Translations under genes and position numbers: made by a program
Notes under the pieces: model-generated
Seen by the model: the letters and a program-made list of their open reading frames with translations, nothing else
Databases searched by the model: none
What the model was told of the DNA's origin: nothing
NCBI GenBank assembly: GCA_030998225.1
Contig: JAPYXD010000680.1
Coordinates: 13,702,001-13,766,000, forward strand
DNA length: 64,000 nucleotides
Source: Diplolepis rosae
Taxonomy: Eukaryota; Arthropoda; Insecta; Hymenoptera; Diplolepididae
Direction: 5' to 3'
Part shown: one piece after another, positions 24,654-36,074 of the stretch
Layout of the letters: each line of letters begins with the position of its first letter
Numbering within the stretch: the first letter of the stretch is position 1

Positions 24654-26087
24654 TACAGTACCGGTCATAATTGTCCGGCCACCTGTTTTTCGATAATTGC
24701 TTAAATTATCCTAATTTGAATCATATAAGTGAAAAAATTTGTTCTTTTGATTAAATTTAAGGTAGTACGATCACGAAAATTAGACCTCAGGCAAAAATAG
24801 ATAATTTTGCTTTCAAGAATAGCTATATTATTATTGAAGGGCTAATTTGAAAGAGAAAAGATTATTTTTTATGAAAAAAATTTGAAACACAAAAAATAAT
24901 GTTATTAATAAATTTTATTTTTGCCCAAACTTATTTTCTTATCGCTTCGAGCCAAATTTTTGAAAATGATGCGATTCTAACAAATTACGGTTCATTTTTT
25001 TAGGAAAAAGATTCTCTACAACTTGACCGTTTCCGATTTTTGAAAATGAATTCATTAATGGCTGAAATTATAAAAAAACAATTTTTCAAAACAAAATTTT
25101 TATAAACAAATTGCTGTATTTGATAATAATTAATTCAATTTCAAAAATAGGAAACGGTCAAGTTGTAGAGAATCTTTTTTCCAAAAAAATGAACCGTGAT
25201 TTATTAGAATCACATCATTTTTAAAAATTTGGCTCGGAGCGATAAGAAAATAAGTTTAGGGAAAAATAAAATTTATTAATAACATTATTTTTTTGTGTTT
25301 CAAATTTTTTTCATAAAAAATAATCTTTTCTCTTTCAAATTAGCCCTTCAATAATAATATTGCTATTCTTGAAAGCAAAATTATCTATTTTTGCCTGAGG
25401 TCTAATTTTCATGATCGTACTACCTTAAAGCTATAAAAATTCTTTATAAAATGAACCTAGCATGAATTCGTTTTGTTAAATTTTGAAGAAGATATTCCAA
25501 AAGAGTCAAAATTTCAATGTTTTCTTACATTTTAAATAACTTGGGAAATAATCAGCATTTTTTAATGTTCTTGGGCTCATTTTAGAGCTAAGATTCTACA
25601 GAATCGCATTAAATTATCATTATAAATCTATAAATTTTTTCTTGCATAATGCAAGGAGTTAAAATTGTAACAAAAAAAAATCTTATAAAAATGTTTCTCT
25701 GAGCATAAGCAATATTGGAATTTTTCCAACTTTTTTATTTGAACTTTAACCTCGTGCAGTATGTAAGAAACCAATTACACATCAATTTCAAGAATTTTGA
25801 TCGATTTTGTAGGAATTTAGCTCTAAAATTAGTCCAAGAACATTAAAAAATGTTGATTACTTTGAAAGTTATTTAAAAGTTAAGAAAGCATTGAAATCAT
25901 GGCTATTTCTGCAATAACTTCTTCAAAATTTAACAAAACGAATTCATGCTTAGCTCATTTTATAAAGAATTTTGATAGCTTTAAATTTAATTAAGAGAAC
26001 AAATTTTTTCACTTACATAATTCAAATTAGGATAATTTAAGCAATAATCGAAAAACAGGTGGCCGGACAATTCTGACCGGTACTGTA
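24654..26087. mobile_element. TA-flanked fold-back element with CAGTACCGGTCA ends, copy 1
   Basis: The ends are TACAGTACCGGTCA and TGACCGGTACTGTA, and the inverted repeat continues for tens of bases (TTGTCCGGCCACCTG, then TTTTTCGATAATTGC). The CAGT start with TA flanks is the pattern of Tc1/mariner-type non-autonomous elements. Both arms carry attttttaatgttcttggg-type sequence. A separate TTAAGGTAGT fold-back sits inside its left arm. No transposase is present. Confidence 0.88.
24757..25428. mobile_element. TTAAGGTAGT fold-back element nested in the CAGTACCGG element
   Basis: TTAAGGTAGTACGATCACGA at the left is mirrored by TCATGATCGTACTACCTTAA at the right. The two arms (each more than 300 bp) are near-perfect inverted copies, with the words gcctgaggtctaatttt, ttcaagaatagctat and gagaaaagattatttttt seen in both. 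It lies wholly within 24654-26087, so it arrived later. Confidence 0.9.
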
Positions 26088-27181
26088 GTTAAACATTTTT
26101 CGAAATTCTTAAATTTGAAAATCTTTTTAATTTTTTTCTCGAATTTCTGTTTTAATATTTTAAATTTCATTATTCCTTTAAATTCTGCAAAATCATATAT
26201 TATTTTATAAAATCTGCTGGAAGGATATGAATTTCTATAACTTTCTCATAATATTATATATATATAATTAAAATAATTTTTTTTTCAAATATCAAAAAGA
26301 AAAAAACATATTCTGAAAACGCTTTTCAAGCGAATACACGATAATTTTGAAACAATTATTACATATAAAATAAAAATTGTTTCATACTCGTATGGTTTTG
26401 CTGAAAAACGCAACTGTTTATTTTTATAAAATTTTCCACATATGAAACAAAAAGTATTTTTGTATTAAAAAATTATCTGAAGTAAATTTGTAGATTATCT
26501 CGAGGTAAACAATTTTGTTCCTTAATAGTTTTTTTCGTCAATAGCAAATTTATAGATCTTCTTTAAATAATTTTGTTGCTTAACAGTTTTTTCATATCCC
26601 GCATATATTTGGTGCAAAATGGAATTTTCTACTTTTGATGACGGTTTTGCGATTAAAACAAAAACCACGTATCTGATAAAAAATACTAATAAAGAAAATT
26701 TTTAATTTATTTTTTTCAGATGATGCTGACTGGGGATATAGTGCACACCAAAGACATGCCTTTTTTTAAACACTCTGTTCATTGTTAAAAATTACTTGAA
26801 CTAAACAATAATTTTATGTAAAATTTTTTCTTTTGTGAACTTTGAGACTGCATAAATAAACACTCAAAATTTTATTTAATTATATAAAGTAATTGTTGAG
26901 AAAAAAATTCTTGGAAATAACCTTTTTCTGCCGATATAATAGAATGACGCTAATAAAATTGTAAACTGCAACATTTTCAAGAAGGAAAAAAATATAACTT
27001 TGTTAATTTAAAAAATTTTTGAGTAAAAATTTAAGCAATAATGATACAATCCAATAGGAAATTCATTTAAAACTTTGATTTTAATTTCCACGTTTCTATA
27101 AAATTCCTTCCTTTGAAAATTGATACTAATAATTTCAACGTCAATTTTGAATATTTTTTTCAGTATGTGATTTTGACTCAC
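26088..27181. other. CAP intron, AT-rich
   Basis: This holds low-complexity A/T-rich sequence without a recognised gene, exon or element. Confidence 0.6.
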
Positions 27182-27329
27182 TTCTTAGGCATCGTTGATG
27201 TAGTAAAGTCATTTTCTTTGTTGCGTACCCGTCGACGGTTGTCACAAGTAGATGATCTTTCGGAATAATCACGGGGTTCTGGTTCGCTCAAATAACCACT
27301 CGAGCTACCTCCATATCCACATCTCGCAC
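27182..27329 (-). CDS. CAP: CAP homologue, exon GYGGSSSGYLSEPEP
   Basis: The acceptor is ctatttttcag|GTGCGA, phase 1, and the donor is CCTAAGAA|GTGAGT, phase 2. The protein is ARCGYGGSSSGYLSEPEP, then RDYSERSSTCDNRRRVRNK, ending TTSTMPK. The Ser/Tyr-rich GYLSEPEP block looks like a phosphorylation-prone linker. The AA left at the donor is completed by the G of the next exon to give a lysine. Confidence 0.92.
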
Positions 27330-28187
27330 CTGAAAAATAGTAGCACACTATTTGAAAAAATGCTTTCCAAAATTATATATCATGAGTCAGCTAAAATTTA
27401 TAAGTAAAAAAAATAAAACTAATTAAAAATTTAAAGCCTGCGAATATAAACTAATATAAATATTTCTTTGATTTTAATAAATTTACATCAAAAGGAGATT
27501 CTTTTCTTACAATTTCATAAATTTGTTCAAAGTCATCCATTGAAATCGAAAGTTAACTTTTTCTAAATTTCTCCTTCTTTTATTATGTACTCAAACGTCA
27601 TAAATATTGAATTTCAGAATTTCAATTATAATAACTTTCATCCTCACTAATTGAGTCATAAATGAAAAAAAAACACATTGATGAATTATTATTTCGCATG
27701 GTTGCATTTGAACGCAAGCAACCAATAATATAATTCTAATTATAAGTGCCTTAAATCAGTAAATTGTAGCGAGGCGTTCAACCCAAACCTTAAAATACAA
27801 ACGACTAGAATTCATTAGTATTTAGTACACAAACTCAAGTCACACAGAAAACTGTCACGATATCAATCATGATATTGTTATTCAACATACAATTTATTTG
27901 TTATGATAAAAAAACACACACGAAAATCCAATCTGTGCGCAAAGGTCATACGAATTACTTATACACCAGCATTTTTCTCGTAGGCAGCAACTATTTATTT
28001 TCAGCGTTGCTACATTCTGATCTAATTATGTGCGAATTAGGCGAATAATTATTCAATTCATGATAGCAATTAGTTGGCTTTTACAATGAGCAGAGAGCAG
28101 CAGTCGGTTAAGTTTTTAACATTGATTACTGAGCCGCATTTTTTATACTAATTTTATTAAGCTGCACTGCTTCAAGATGATATTCAC

Positions 28188-28223
28188 CTCGACGTGGCTT
28201 GTATCGGATGGTCATGTAGTCAT
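28188..28223 (-). CDS. CAP: CAP homologue, 36-nt SoHo microexon (DDYMTIRYKPRR)
   Basis: The acceptor is tgcctttcag|ATGACT and the donor is CGTCGAG|GTGAAT. It starts and ends in phase 1. Read in phase 0 it would hit a stop at once, which is why the preceding exon must be 29822-29894. The joined protein reads ADKND-DYMTIRYKPRRG. Because it is symmetric it could be skipped in frame, but that would remove part of the SoHo domain. Confidence 0.92.
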
Positions 28224-28346
28224 CTGAAAGGCAAAATTTATACTTCATCACGATATTTTATTCTAATCCTGCCCAAAAAATTAAGAAAACATATTTGCAT
28301 ACAACAGTGATTATTATAATGAACCCCTTTAGTGCCTTCGGTACGC

Positions 28347-28512
28347 ACTCTCTAAATTTGAATCAGTCAAAATCTACTGATTATCAGTGAAATTTTACTG
28401 ATTCAAATAGCTAAAAAGAGGTTACTGTAAATCAGTCAAATTTCACTGATTATTAAAGTGAAAATTGACTGATTTAACATTGAAAAATGTTTTTTCACTG
28501 ATGAATCAGTGA
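28347..28512. mobile_element. CAGTGAATCAGT-family element, copy a (one end lost)
   Basis: It starts ACTCTCTAAATTTGAATCAG and shares the inner ATAGCTAAAAAGAGGTTACT segment with other copies. The right terminal repeat is missing. Confidence 0.85.
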
Positions 28513-29068
28513 AAAACCTATAAAAACTTTCATAATAATTAGGAAAGGTTCGCTGAATTTGAATTTGAGGTCAGGATTTCCAAATTCAAAATGGCGGATT
28601 CAATATGGCGGATTAGAAACTTCTTTAGATATAAGAATTTCAAAATTTTTGATCCATTTGTTATGTCATCAGTTTGGTATCAAATTTGTACTGAAGAGTT
28701 TCAAAAACTTGAGAGAACGTTCAACCATTTTTAAGTATTTTATCAGCCTTTTTGGATTTTCTATTTTGACCTCAAATCTGGATTCAGCAACCCTAAAAAC
28801 TTTGAGGCATTTATTTTATAAAAATTCAATTGTTTTCAAATTTCTGATCTACCATATTGGATCCGGCATTTTGAATTTATTAATTTTTGCAACAAAGTTA
28901 TCATACAAGAGTGAATTCTGACGTTTTTGGGGTCGCTGAATACAAATCCAGTGTCAGCAGTGACGTAGCTACGGGGGTGTTACAGGTAGCAATCACCAGG
29001 GCCCCTGAATTTCCGGTTCAAGTATTGATTAGTACTTCTACTAAATTTTTGAACTTTTAATATTAATG

Positions 29069-29070
<2 letters not shown>

Positions 29071-29099
<29 letters not shown>
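29071..29099. repeat. (TA)n microsatellite
   Basis: About 14 TA units. Shorter TA runs are at about 33641-33661, 40538-40558 and 53256-53276. Confidence 0.95.
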
Positions 29100-29103
<4 letters not shown>

Positions 29104-29821
29104 ATATATATTGAGATGCTTTTTAGTTATGCAGGGGTTAGGGGGTCAAAAAAATGTTTCCACCTGGTCCCCGCAACGTAAATCCAATATGGCGCATGAC
29201 AATTTTATAAAAGTTAGTTCTTCTTATCGATTACATAAAAATGAATTGCAAGCGTTGAACACGTTCTTGTATTTTTTATTTTTTTTATTTCTTTTTATTT
29301 TCAATGACGTTCTTTTTGTATAAAAGCTTTTTCTATGTGAGTGTTGAGGCTTTTCTTATCAGCTCTCTATAATCATTTCTGCATACATTGTAAAGATGAG
29401 AACAAAAGATTTTTCATATTTGTTTAGAATATTTTATAAAAAGCTAAACAGATTCATACAAATGTATGACGCGTTTCTTAACGGTTTTTGCGGTAAAAAC
29501 AAATAGCATCCGTATTTACAGTTTCAAATTTATTTTTAAATAATTTGTTGATAAACAATTATTTTCAACCTGTTATTGCATTTTGAATATTAACCCTACG
29601 TGTTCCGGGGGCACTGAAGGAATAGTTCTTGGATTAAAAGTACTAGGAATTCCTTGAAATAATGGATTTTAATTTTTGAAAAATTCTTTCCTTATTATAA
29701 AAACATAGCCTTATAATGATCACCGTTGTACTGAAATGTTTTGATTATAATTTTATCCATTAACATTAATTTATTAGCTTCATCGTGAATTTCGATTTGT
29801 ATATTTGTTTCTATTACTGAC

Positions 29822-29894
29822 CATTTTTGTCTGCACGATGTAAGGAATCGTACATTCTTTTGTACCATTTTGCCTGATTGTCTTCCTTAACTTC
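29822..29894 (-). CDS. CAP: CAP homologue, SoHo domain core exon (NQAKWYKRMYDSLHR)
   Basis: This 73-nt exon is too short to stand out as an ORF. I found it because the exons on either side do not match in phase without it. The acceptor is tttccttacag|GAAGTT and the donor is AAATG|GTCAGT. Phase 0 in and phase 1 out repair the frame exactly. The peptide EVKEDNQAKWYKRMYDSLHR carries the aromatic-basic pattern WYKxMY/F..xH that marks the sorbin-homology domain of SORBS/CAP proteins, which targets the scaffold to flotillin-containing membrane domains in vertebrates. It is the main basis for naming the gene. Confidence 0.93.
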
Positions 29895-30008
29895 CTGTAA
29901 GGAAATTGATTTTCGTAATTTCTATTTTGCTCTCTTTACGTCGAATTACTTTATTGAGTTGATTTATAAATTTGGTAAATTTAATTTAACCTACTGTGAA
30001 TCCATACA

Positions 30009-30200
30009 TACTCTCTAAACCTGAATCAGTGAACGGCCACTAATTCGCAGTGACTATTCACTGATGGCAGCAGCTATAAGTCTTTCACTGAGAATCAGTG
30101 AAATTCGACTGATGAATCAGTGAAATAGATTGAACTTACTTATTGAATTAGTGAAATCTTTAGGTCAGTGACTATCTCACTGATTCAGGTTTAGAGAGTA
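30009..30200. mobile_element. CAGTGAATCAGT-family element, copy b (divergent subfamily)
   Basis: The ends TACTCTCTAAACCTGAATCA and TGATTCAGGTTTAGAGAGTA are perfect inverted repeats and match the other copies, but the interior differs and lacks the ATAGCTAAAAAGAGG core. It still consists of CACTGA / TCAGTG words. It abuts the next element directly. Confidence 0.88.
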
Positions 30201-30775
30201 AGAACCCATTTGGGAACCCACATAATAGTCCTTATGAGAACCCATCTTACCACCTATAGGGATATCTGTCTAATAGAAAAATATATAGGATACTATATGA
30301 GAAACCTTACTTTTCCAAGTCCTATAAAATTCCCCATAATAATTTCCATGTTGAAAATTATATTTTTGGAGTGGAAGTCATGTCAACAAGTTGTTTATCC
30401 AAGAATATTTCTAGATTTTCATATTTATATAAATATTTACGTATTAATTCAATGATTAAAAATTAATAATAATAATTAAAAATGCAAAAATTGTGTATTG
30501 CCAATTGTATGCTAGAATCATTTGTATTTTAAAGAAAATACTGCATAGTGGTTTTACAATTTTTGGGAAAAAAATAGTTAATGTTGGAATTGGTATAGGA
30601 AATTACATAGAAACTTATAGAGGAACCCATGTAGTAATTACAGGTAGTTTCCTATTTTATTTTATGTAAAAATATCTGTTTAAAACCCCTATAGTCAGTA
30701 AGATAGGTTCTTGTATTGTTTACGATATAGTTTCGAGCATGGGAATCCAGAGAGGTTCTCATATGGGTTCCTATG
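30201..30775. mobile_element. Fold-back element built of GGGAACCCATATG words
   Basis: The left end AGAACCCATTTGGGAACCCA is mirrored by GAGGTTCTCATATGGGTTCC at the right. Degenerate GAACCC / GGGTTC words, and actatagg/cctatag words, recur inside. An 81-residue frame here is a by-product. It begins at the base after copy b. Confidence 0.72.
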
Positions 30776-30830
30776 CAACGTTTTGACATGAATTCGATAA
30801 GTAATGATTTAATATCAAGAGATCACTTAC

Positions 30831-30970
30831 TGATCTCAAAACAACAGGAATTCCGTCTCTGGTGGTGGGACCGATGCCCTCGAATTTCCGAGGACCGAGT
30901 GCGGCCATCTTCTTTGGTGGTGCTTGTTCTGTTTCCGGTTCGCTCTCGTACTCCTTCTTCAAGGTATAAA
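30831..30970 (-). CDS. CAP: CAP homologue, exon leading into the SoHo domain (ALGPRKFEGIGPTTRDGIP)
   Basis: The acceptor is cattcgctcag|TTTATA, phase 1, and the donor is AGATCA|GTAAGT, phase 0. The protein reads YTLKKEYESEPETEQ, then KKMAALGPRKFEGIGPT, ending GIPVVLRS. This segment directly precedes the sorbin-homology core in the next exon (EVKEDNQAKWYKRMY). The exon lies just beyond a fold-back transposon remnant (30201-30775), which has not disturbed it. Confidence 0.93.
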
Positions 30971-31243
30971 CTGAGCGAATGCTCATAAGTTTCAGCATTG
31001 GGTTCGAAATTAATTTTTTTTTAACTCGCGAGTTCGCGTCAAACATTATCACGCATGATAGTATATAAAAAGTATTGAATTCGAAAAAAATTTCGCAAAT
31101 GGATCAAATTAAATGAAATTACATACCTGAATGTACCTTTCTCGTGATTTTAAAACGCAAACTTATAATCTATGAGAGCAAGCAGCTTCAAAGTACTTTG
31201 AAGTATGGGATGAAGTTTAATTTAGTTATAATTAAATACTCAC

Positions 31244-31342
31244 TAACTTCACCTGGACTGACTAGAGGCTTTTCGTCTGGCTTTGTACGTGTCTCACTCT
31301 GGCTGTCATCTAAGTACGCAGCTCCTTTTGGCAACTGTCCTT
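31244..31342 (-). CDS. CAP: CAP homologue, exon EGQLPKGAAYLDD with two possible donors
   Basis: The acceptor is ttatttatag|AAGGAC in phase 1, completing GAA to give KAR-EGQLPKGAAYLDDSQSE. Two donors nine bases apart both leave phase 1: GTTA|GTGAGT at 31244 (ending SPGEV) and CCAG|GTGAAG at 31253 (ending SP). The first has the better intron side and the second the better exon side. Either splices in frame to YTLKKEYESEPE in the next exon. Confidence 0.9.
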
Positions 31343-31406
31343 CTATAAATAATAGAAAAATATCAGAATAAAATAAACTCATATCCATGTGAAGTGGAGT
31401 ATCGAG

Positions 31407-31917
31407 TTAAGGTAGTTTTCATCCAATAAAATTAGACCTCAGGCAAAAATAGATAATTTTTATTTCAAGAATAGCAATATTATTAGTGAAGGGCTATTTT
31501 GAAAGAGAACAGATTATTTTACAAGGAAAACATTTGAAACAGAAAAATAATTTTATCAATAAATTTTATTTTTGACCCAACTTTTTTTCTTATCGCTTCT
31601 TACCAAATTTTTAAAAATTGTGCGATTCTAATAAATCATGAATCATTTTTTCAGAGAAAAGATATTTTTCATGAAAAAGTGATTTGTAATTTATTAAAAT
31701 CGCATAATTTTTTAAAATTTGGTAAAAAGCGATAAGAAAAAAAGTTGGGCCAAAAATAAAATTTATTGATAAAATTATTTTTTGTGTTTCAAATTTTTTT
31801 CATGGAAATTAATCTTTTCTCTTCCAATATAGCCCTTCAATAATAATATTGCTATTCTTGAAAGCAAAATTATCTATTTTTGCCTGAGGTCTAATTTTCG
31901 TAGATCAACTACCTTAA
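31407..31917. mobile_element. TTAAGGTAGT fold-back element, copy 3
   Basis: TTAAGGTAGTTTTCATCCA at the left and GATCAACTACCTTAA at the right. The arms share attagacctcaggcaaaaat, inverted. The middle is shorter than in the 24757 copy, through loss around the hairpin centre. Confidence 0.88.
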
Positions 31918-31958
31918 AAAATTGCGAAATTGAATAAAAGATAGAAAGAAAGGTCTGT

Positions 31959-32831
31959 TACACTACCATTCAGAATTATGGGACCATCTGTTTATCGATG
32001 ATTTCTTAAATCATCTTAATTTTAATTCTGTTAGTGATGAAATTTGTACTTTTAATAAATTGAAAGCCATCCAAATCATCTTTAAAATGAGTCCGGAATA
32101 AAGTCGTTTTGTTAAATTTTGAAGAAGTTATTGCAAAAAAGGTCAAAATTTCAATGTTTTCTTAAATTTTAAATAACTTTCAAAATAAGCAAAATTTTTT
32201 TATGTTCTTGGGCTCATTTTAAAGCCAAGATTCTACAGAATTGCAGTAAATTATCATTAAAGATGTATGATTTTTTTTTTTGCATAATACAAAGAGTGAA
32301 AATTGTAACAAAAAAATAGGGAAAATTCGAAAACATTTCATCTGTAGGCAAATCATAATAAAGATCATATGAGTATATATTTTGAGGGAATTCTATAGAA
32401 AATTCATGGTTATATGTTTTATTTATCTTATAAAAATGTTTTTCTCAGCAAAAGCAATATTGGGATTTTTATAACTTTTTTATATGAACTTTAAACTCGT
32501 GCACTATGTAAGAAAAAAATTACGCATTAATGCTTATAATTTGGTTCGATTTTGTAGAAATTCAGCTTTAAAATAAGTCCAAGAACATTAAAAAATGTTG
32601 ATCATTTCAAAAGTTATTTAAAATTTAAGAAAGCATTGAAATTTTGATTATTCCTGTAATAACTTTTTTAAACTTTAACAAAACGAATTCACGCTTGGCT
32701 CATTTTATAAGAATTTTGATAGATTTGAATTTAATTGACAGAAAAAAATTTTCCACTCGCATAATTCAAATTAGGATAATTTAAGAAATTATCGAAAAAC
32801 AGGTGATCCCACAATTCTGACCGGTAGTGTA
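31959..32831. mobile_element. TA-flanked fold-back element, copy 2
   Basis: The ends are TACACTACCATTCAGAATTA and TTCTGACCGGTAGTGTA. The inverted arms share tttcttaaattttaaataac-type and atgttcttgggctcatttta sequence, each a few hundred bases. It is the same family as 24654-26087. Confidence 0.85.
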
Positions 32832-33689
32832 GATCTTAAATATTTATATTAAAGAAATATTAGCTTTGTCGGGAAAATTACAAAACATAAAAATGTATTT
32901 TTTAATAACAATTATTGTAAGTAAACGTATTAATAAAATCTTATATTGACCTGATTCTTCAAAAATAATCGTATTGCAATAAATAAGGACTTACTTTCGT
33001 TTCGGGTTTTAGAATCAACTTTATTCTTTGAAAATAAAGTCTAATTTTTTTATGGGATTTTAAAGTTTCCGAGAATTGACTAATAGATATAATGCGTCCC
33101 CATTCATCGAGGTCCATTTTTTTTACAACTAAAAATCTTGAAAAAAAATTCTAAATAATTTTAAATCTTTTTGTGGAAAAAGAGACGCTTTAGACTGTGT
33201 CTAGATTCGAGAATTTTATTTAATTTTAGATCTAAAACGAATACGAATTAAAAGTTCTCTCGACGAAAATTTATTATTAAAGTACTTTTAAAATTACGTC
33301 TCACCAAAATGACACTTTCTACTGAAGTCCAACGCATTTAACGGCATTTTCTACTTGAAAATGAAGAATGTAATAATGTTCTAAAAATTTCGTATGCAAT
33401 AAATTGTATAAGAAACAGAAGATTGTGTGATATAATACATTCAAAATCTAATTTGAAAATAAAAATAGCAACCCTATATTATCTTAAGACATTTCTTATT
33501 TCCTAGAAGTGTATATTTCTTGAATTATAAGGTGAGATAAATTAAATATTCTTCCAGGTGAAAAAGTATACGGGTTTTAATTGGGTTTTATCGATTTTTT
33601 AACGACATTTATAGAATTCTTTTAAATAGCATGTCCCATAAATATATATATATATATATATAGAATTCCCTTGAAATATATATTTATAT

Positions 33690-34046
33690 GATTTTTTGTT
33701 ACAATTTTAACTTTTTGCCCTATGCAAGGAAAAAATTATACATTTATTATGATAATTTACTGCGATTTTGAAGAATCCTAGCTTCAAAATAAGCCCAAGA
33801 ACATTAAAAAATGTTGATTATTTCGGAAGCTATTTAAATTTTAAGAAAACATTGAAATTTTGACTTTTTTGCAATACCTTCTTCAAAATTTAACGAAGTT
33901 ACTTCATTCTGGACTTATTTTATAGAGAATTTTGATGGTATTTAATTTATTAAGAGAATAAATTTTATCACTCACAGAATTAAAATTAGGATAATTTAAG
34001 CAATTATCGAAAAACAGGTGGTCTCACAATTTTGACCGGTAGTGTA
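33690..34046. mobile_element. TA-flanked fold-back element, copy 3 (right arm only)
   Basis: The right arm and end (tttttcgataattgcttaaa in reverse, then TTTTGACCGGTAGTGTA) are present. The left arm is missing, with an AT repeat at 33641-33661 near the break. Confidence 0.8.
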
Positions 34047-34522
34047 ATTTCAAAATGATAATACGATATTCAGAAATACGAATATAATGTTTATTTGATC
34101 ATGCTATCTATTTTTTCACGAATAAATCTGAAACCAATAGAAATAGCGAAGGAAAATTAATTATTAAATTATTAATTATTAATTATTTTTATTATAATTA
34201 TTAAATTTTTCATAAATGAAATATTTGTATTGGTATTGACAAATTAACTTATTATAAATACAAAAACTTGTTAAAGACTGTGACTTCCAATGTGCTGATA
34301 ATTGAATGAACTCAAAATCATAAATTAGATTAAATATAAATTACTACATTACTCTTTCATAAAAGTTTTCTTTCCATGTACGCATTTTTGCGAAAATGCC
34401 CCAAACCCCGTCATAGTTTTTTAGTTGGTTTGATTTAAAAGTGTATATGTTTAAAATATCTATATAATTAAAAACATGTATCGGATAAACAGTTTTTGTT
34501 GTTTTAAAATTGGAATACATAC

Positions 34523-34721
34523 CTCTAGCTTTCTGTAGAAGTGTAATTGTAGGATTCTGTGCCCGAGGCAAGCGAGGTGCACCTGCGAGGGTATTCAACC
34601 CTTGAGATGGAGCAGAGTGAGAGTTGACGATACGAGATGTGATATTCTGTGACAGAACGTTTGAAGCCTCTTTTTTATGTTCTTCACTGTTCCAAGGCGG
34701 AGGTGCTTCTTCCTGTGATAT
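34523..34721 (-). CDS. CAP: CAP homologue, exon ending NPTITLLQKAR
   Basis: The acceptor is tctatttag|ATATCACAG, phase 0, and the donor is GCTAGAG|GTATGT, phase 1. The start reads ISQEEAPPPWNSEEH. A second AG nine bases inside the exon (atcacag|GAAGAA) would remove ISQ without changing frame. The C-terminal NPTITLLQKAR continues in the next exon as EGQLPKGAAYL, a segment conserved in insect CAP proteins as I recall them. The phases on both sides fit. Confidence 0.93.
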
Positions 34722-35039
34722 CTAAATAGAATAAGATAAAAATTATTTTCTCTCGAACGAGCGCAGGAAATAAAAAAAATTGTACACTAAGATGTTGTGA
34801 AAAAATAATGTTCTTTCATCTGAACGAAGTTTTTAGTTGAGTTCATAAAATCTGGTATTTTGAAAATAAAAAAATCTGCCCGCTTCGCTGGCACATTCTC
34901 ATCGCGCGCCTCGCGCTTGGTCTTATATTCTTCGGATAATATAAGTTTATTTCTTGTAATTTGATACTAAAGCTGAAGTGAATTTTATAATATTGTAGAT
35001 GTAAATTGCATTTTTTCAAAGTTACTAAATTTGTTTGAG

Positions 35040-35330
35040 TTTTTTTTTTCGAAAATAAATTTTTAAAGGCTGAAATTATTAAGAAATAATTTTTGAAAAC
35101 ATTTTCATAAACAAATTGCTGAATTTGATAATAATTTATTTATTTTATGGAAAACAAATCACTTGAACATAAAATTTGTTAAGTATATTATTTTTCTATT
35201 TTTCAAATGTTTTCATAGAAAATAATCTTTTTCTTTTGAATAATCTCTTCAATAACAATATTGCTATTCTTGAAAGCAAAATTGTGTATTTTTTCCTGAG
35301 GCCTAATTTTTCGTGACCGAACTACTTTAA
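35040..35330. mobile_element. TTAAGGTAGT fold-back element, right arm only
   Basis: It ends tcgtgaccgaactactttaa and carries attgctattcttgaaagcaa, as in the complete copies. The left arm has been lost. Confidence 0.75.
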
Positions 35331-35547
35331 GCAAACGATTTATTATTTTGACGCTTTTTTTATGTCTCTCATATTATGGTTAAAAAATGGAATTTTTGAT
35401 TTCCAAAAGTGTTTTTTTTTTTTTAACTAAAACATAAAATATACATTTGATCAGAAACTGTGTCAGACAACATTTGTAGACCTTATTGAGGTGAACAATT
35501 TTGCATTCTTACGCTTTTTTCGTATTTCACATATTATGGTTAAAAAT

Positions 35548-35587
35548 TGGTAATCAAAAGACCTGGGCTCGAATCCCAGCGCAGTCG
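35548..35587 (+). pseudogene. tRNA 3'-half-like fragment
   Basis: CTGGG-CTCGAAT-CCCAG (35563-35579) is a perfect T-stem and loop with the conserved TCGAAT, followed by a seven-base CGCAGTC where a 3' acceptor strand would lie. No D-arm or 5' acceptor partner is found upstream in the AT-rich flank, so it is probably a tRNA or tRNA-derived SINE fragment. Confidence 0.45.
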
Positions 35588-36074
35588 GAAGCGTTTTTTT
35601 TTTCACAGAAAGCTTACAAATTCTTTAAATTATGGTTAAAAACTTGAATTTTCGATTTTCAATAGTATTTTTTTAAATTAAAAAGAAAAATATACATCCT
35701 ATAAAAAAATTGAGCAATTAAAATTTGTAGATCTTTTTGTAGTAAACAATTTTGTATAATAATAATTTAACTGGAAAATCAAATTTAGATATTGATCCTA
35801 ATTGATCCTAATTTTGGTTTCATCAAAAAATATTATTAGAATAATTAAGAGAGAATTATGAGCCCTGTCAAAAACCATTATTCAAATATTGGATTTTTCC
35901 AAAAAATTTTCTCAAAAACACAATAAATGCTCTTATTTTCATAATTATGGTCGGAACAATTATTTCTTAGTTTAAAAAATTCCTGAAACTTGACTAAATT
36001 TTTCTTGAATATTGCGGATTATCTCCCCTTAAATAAAGATTCCAGTTATTAAAAAATTAAATGAAATATTATAC

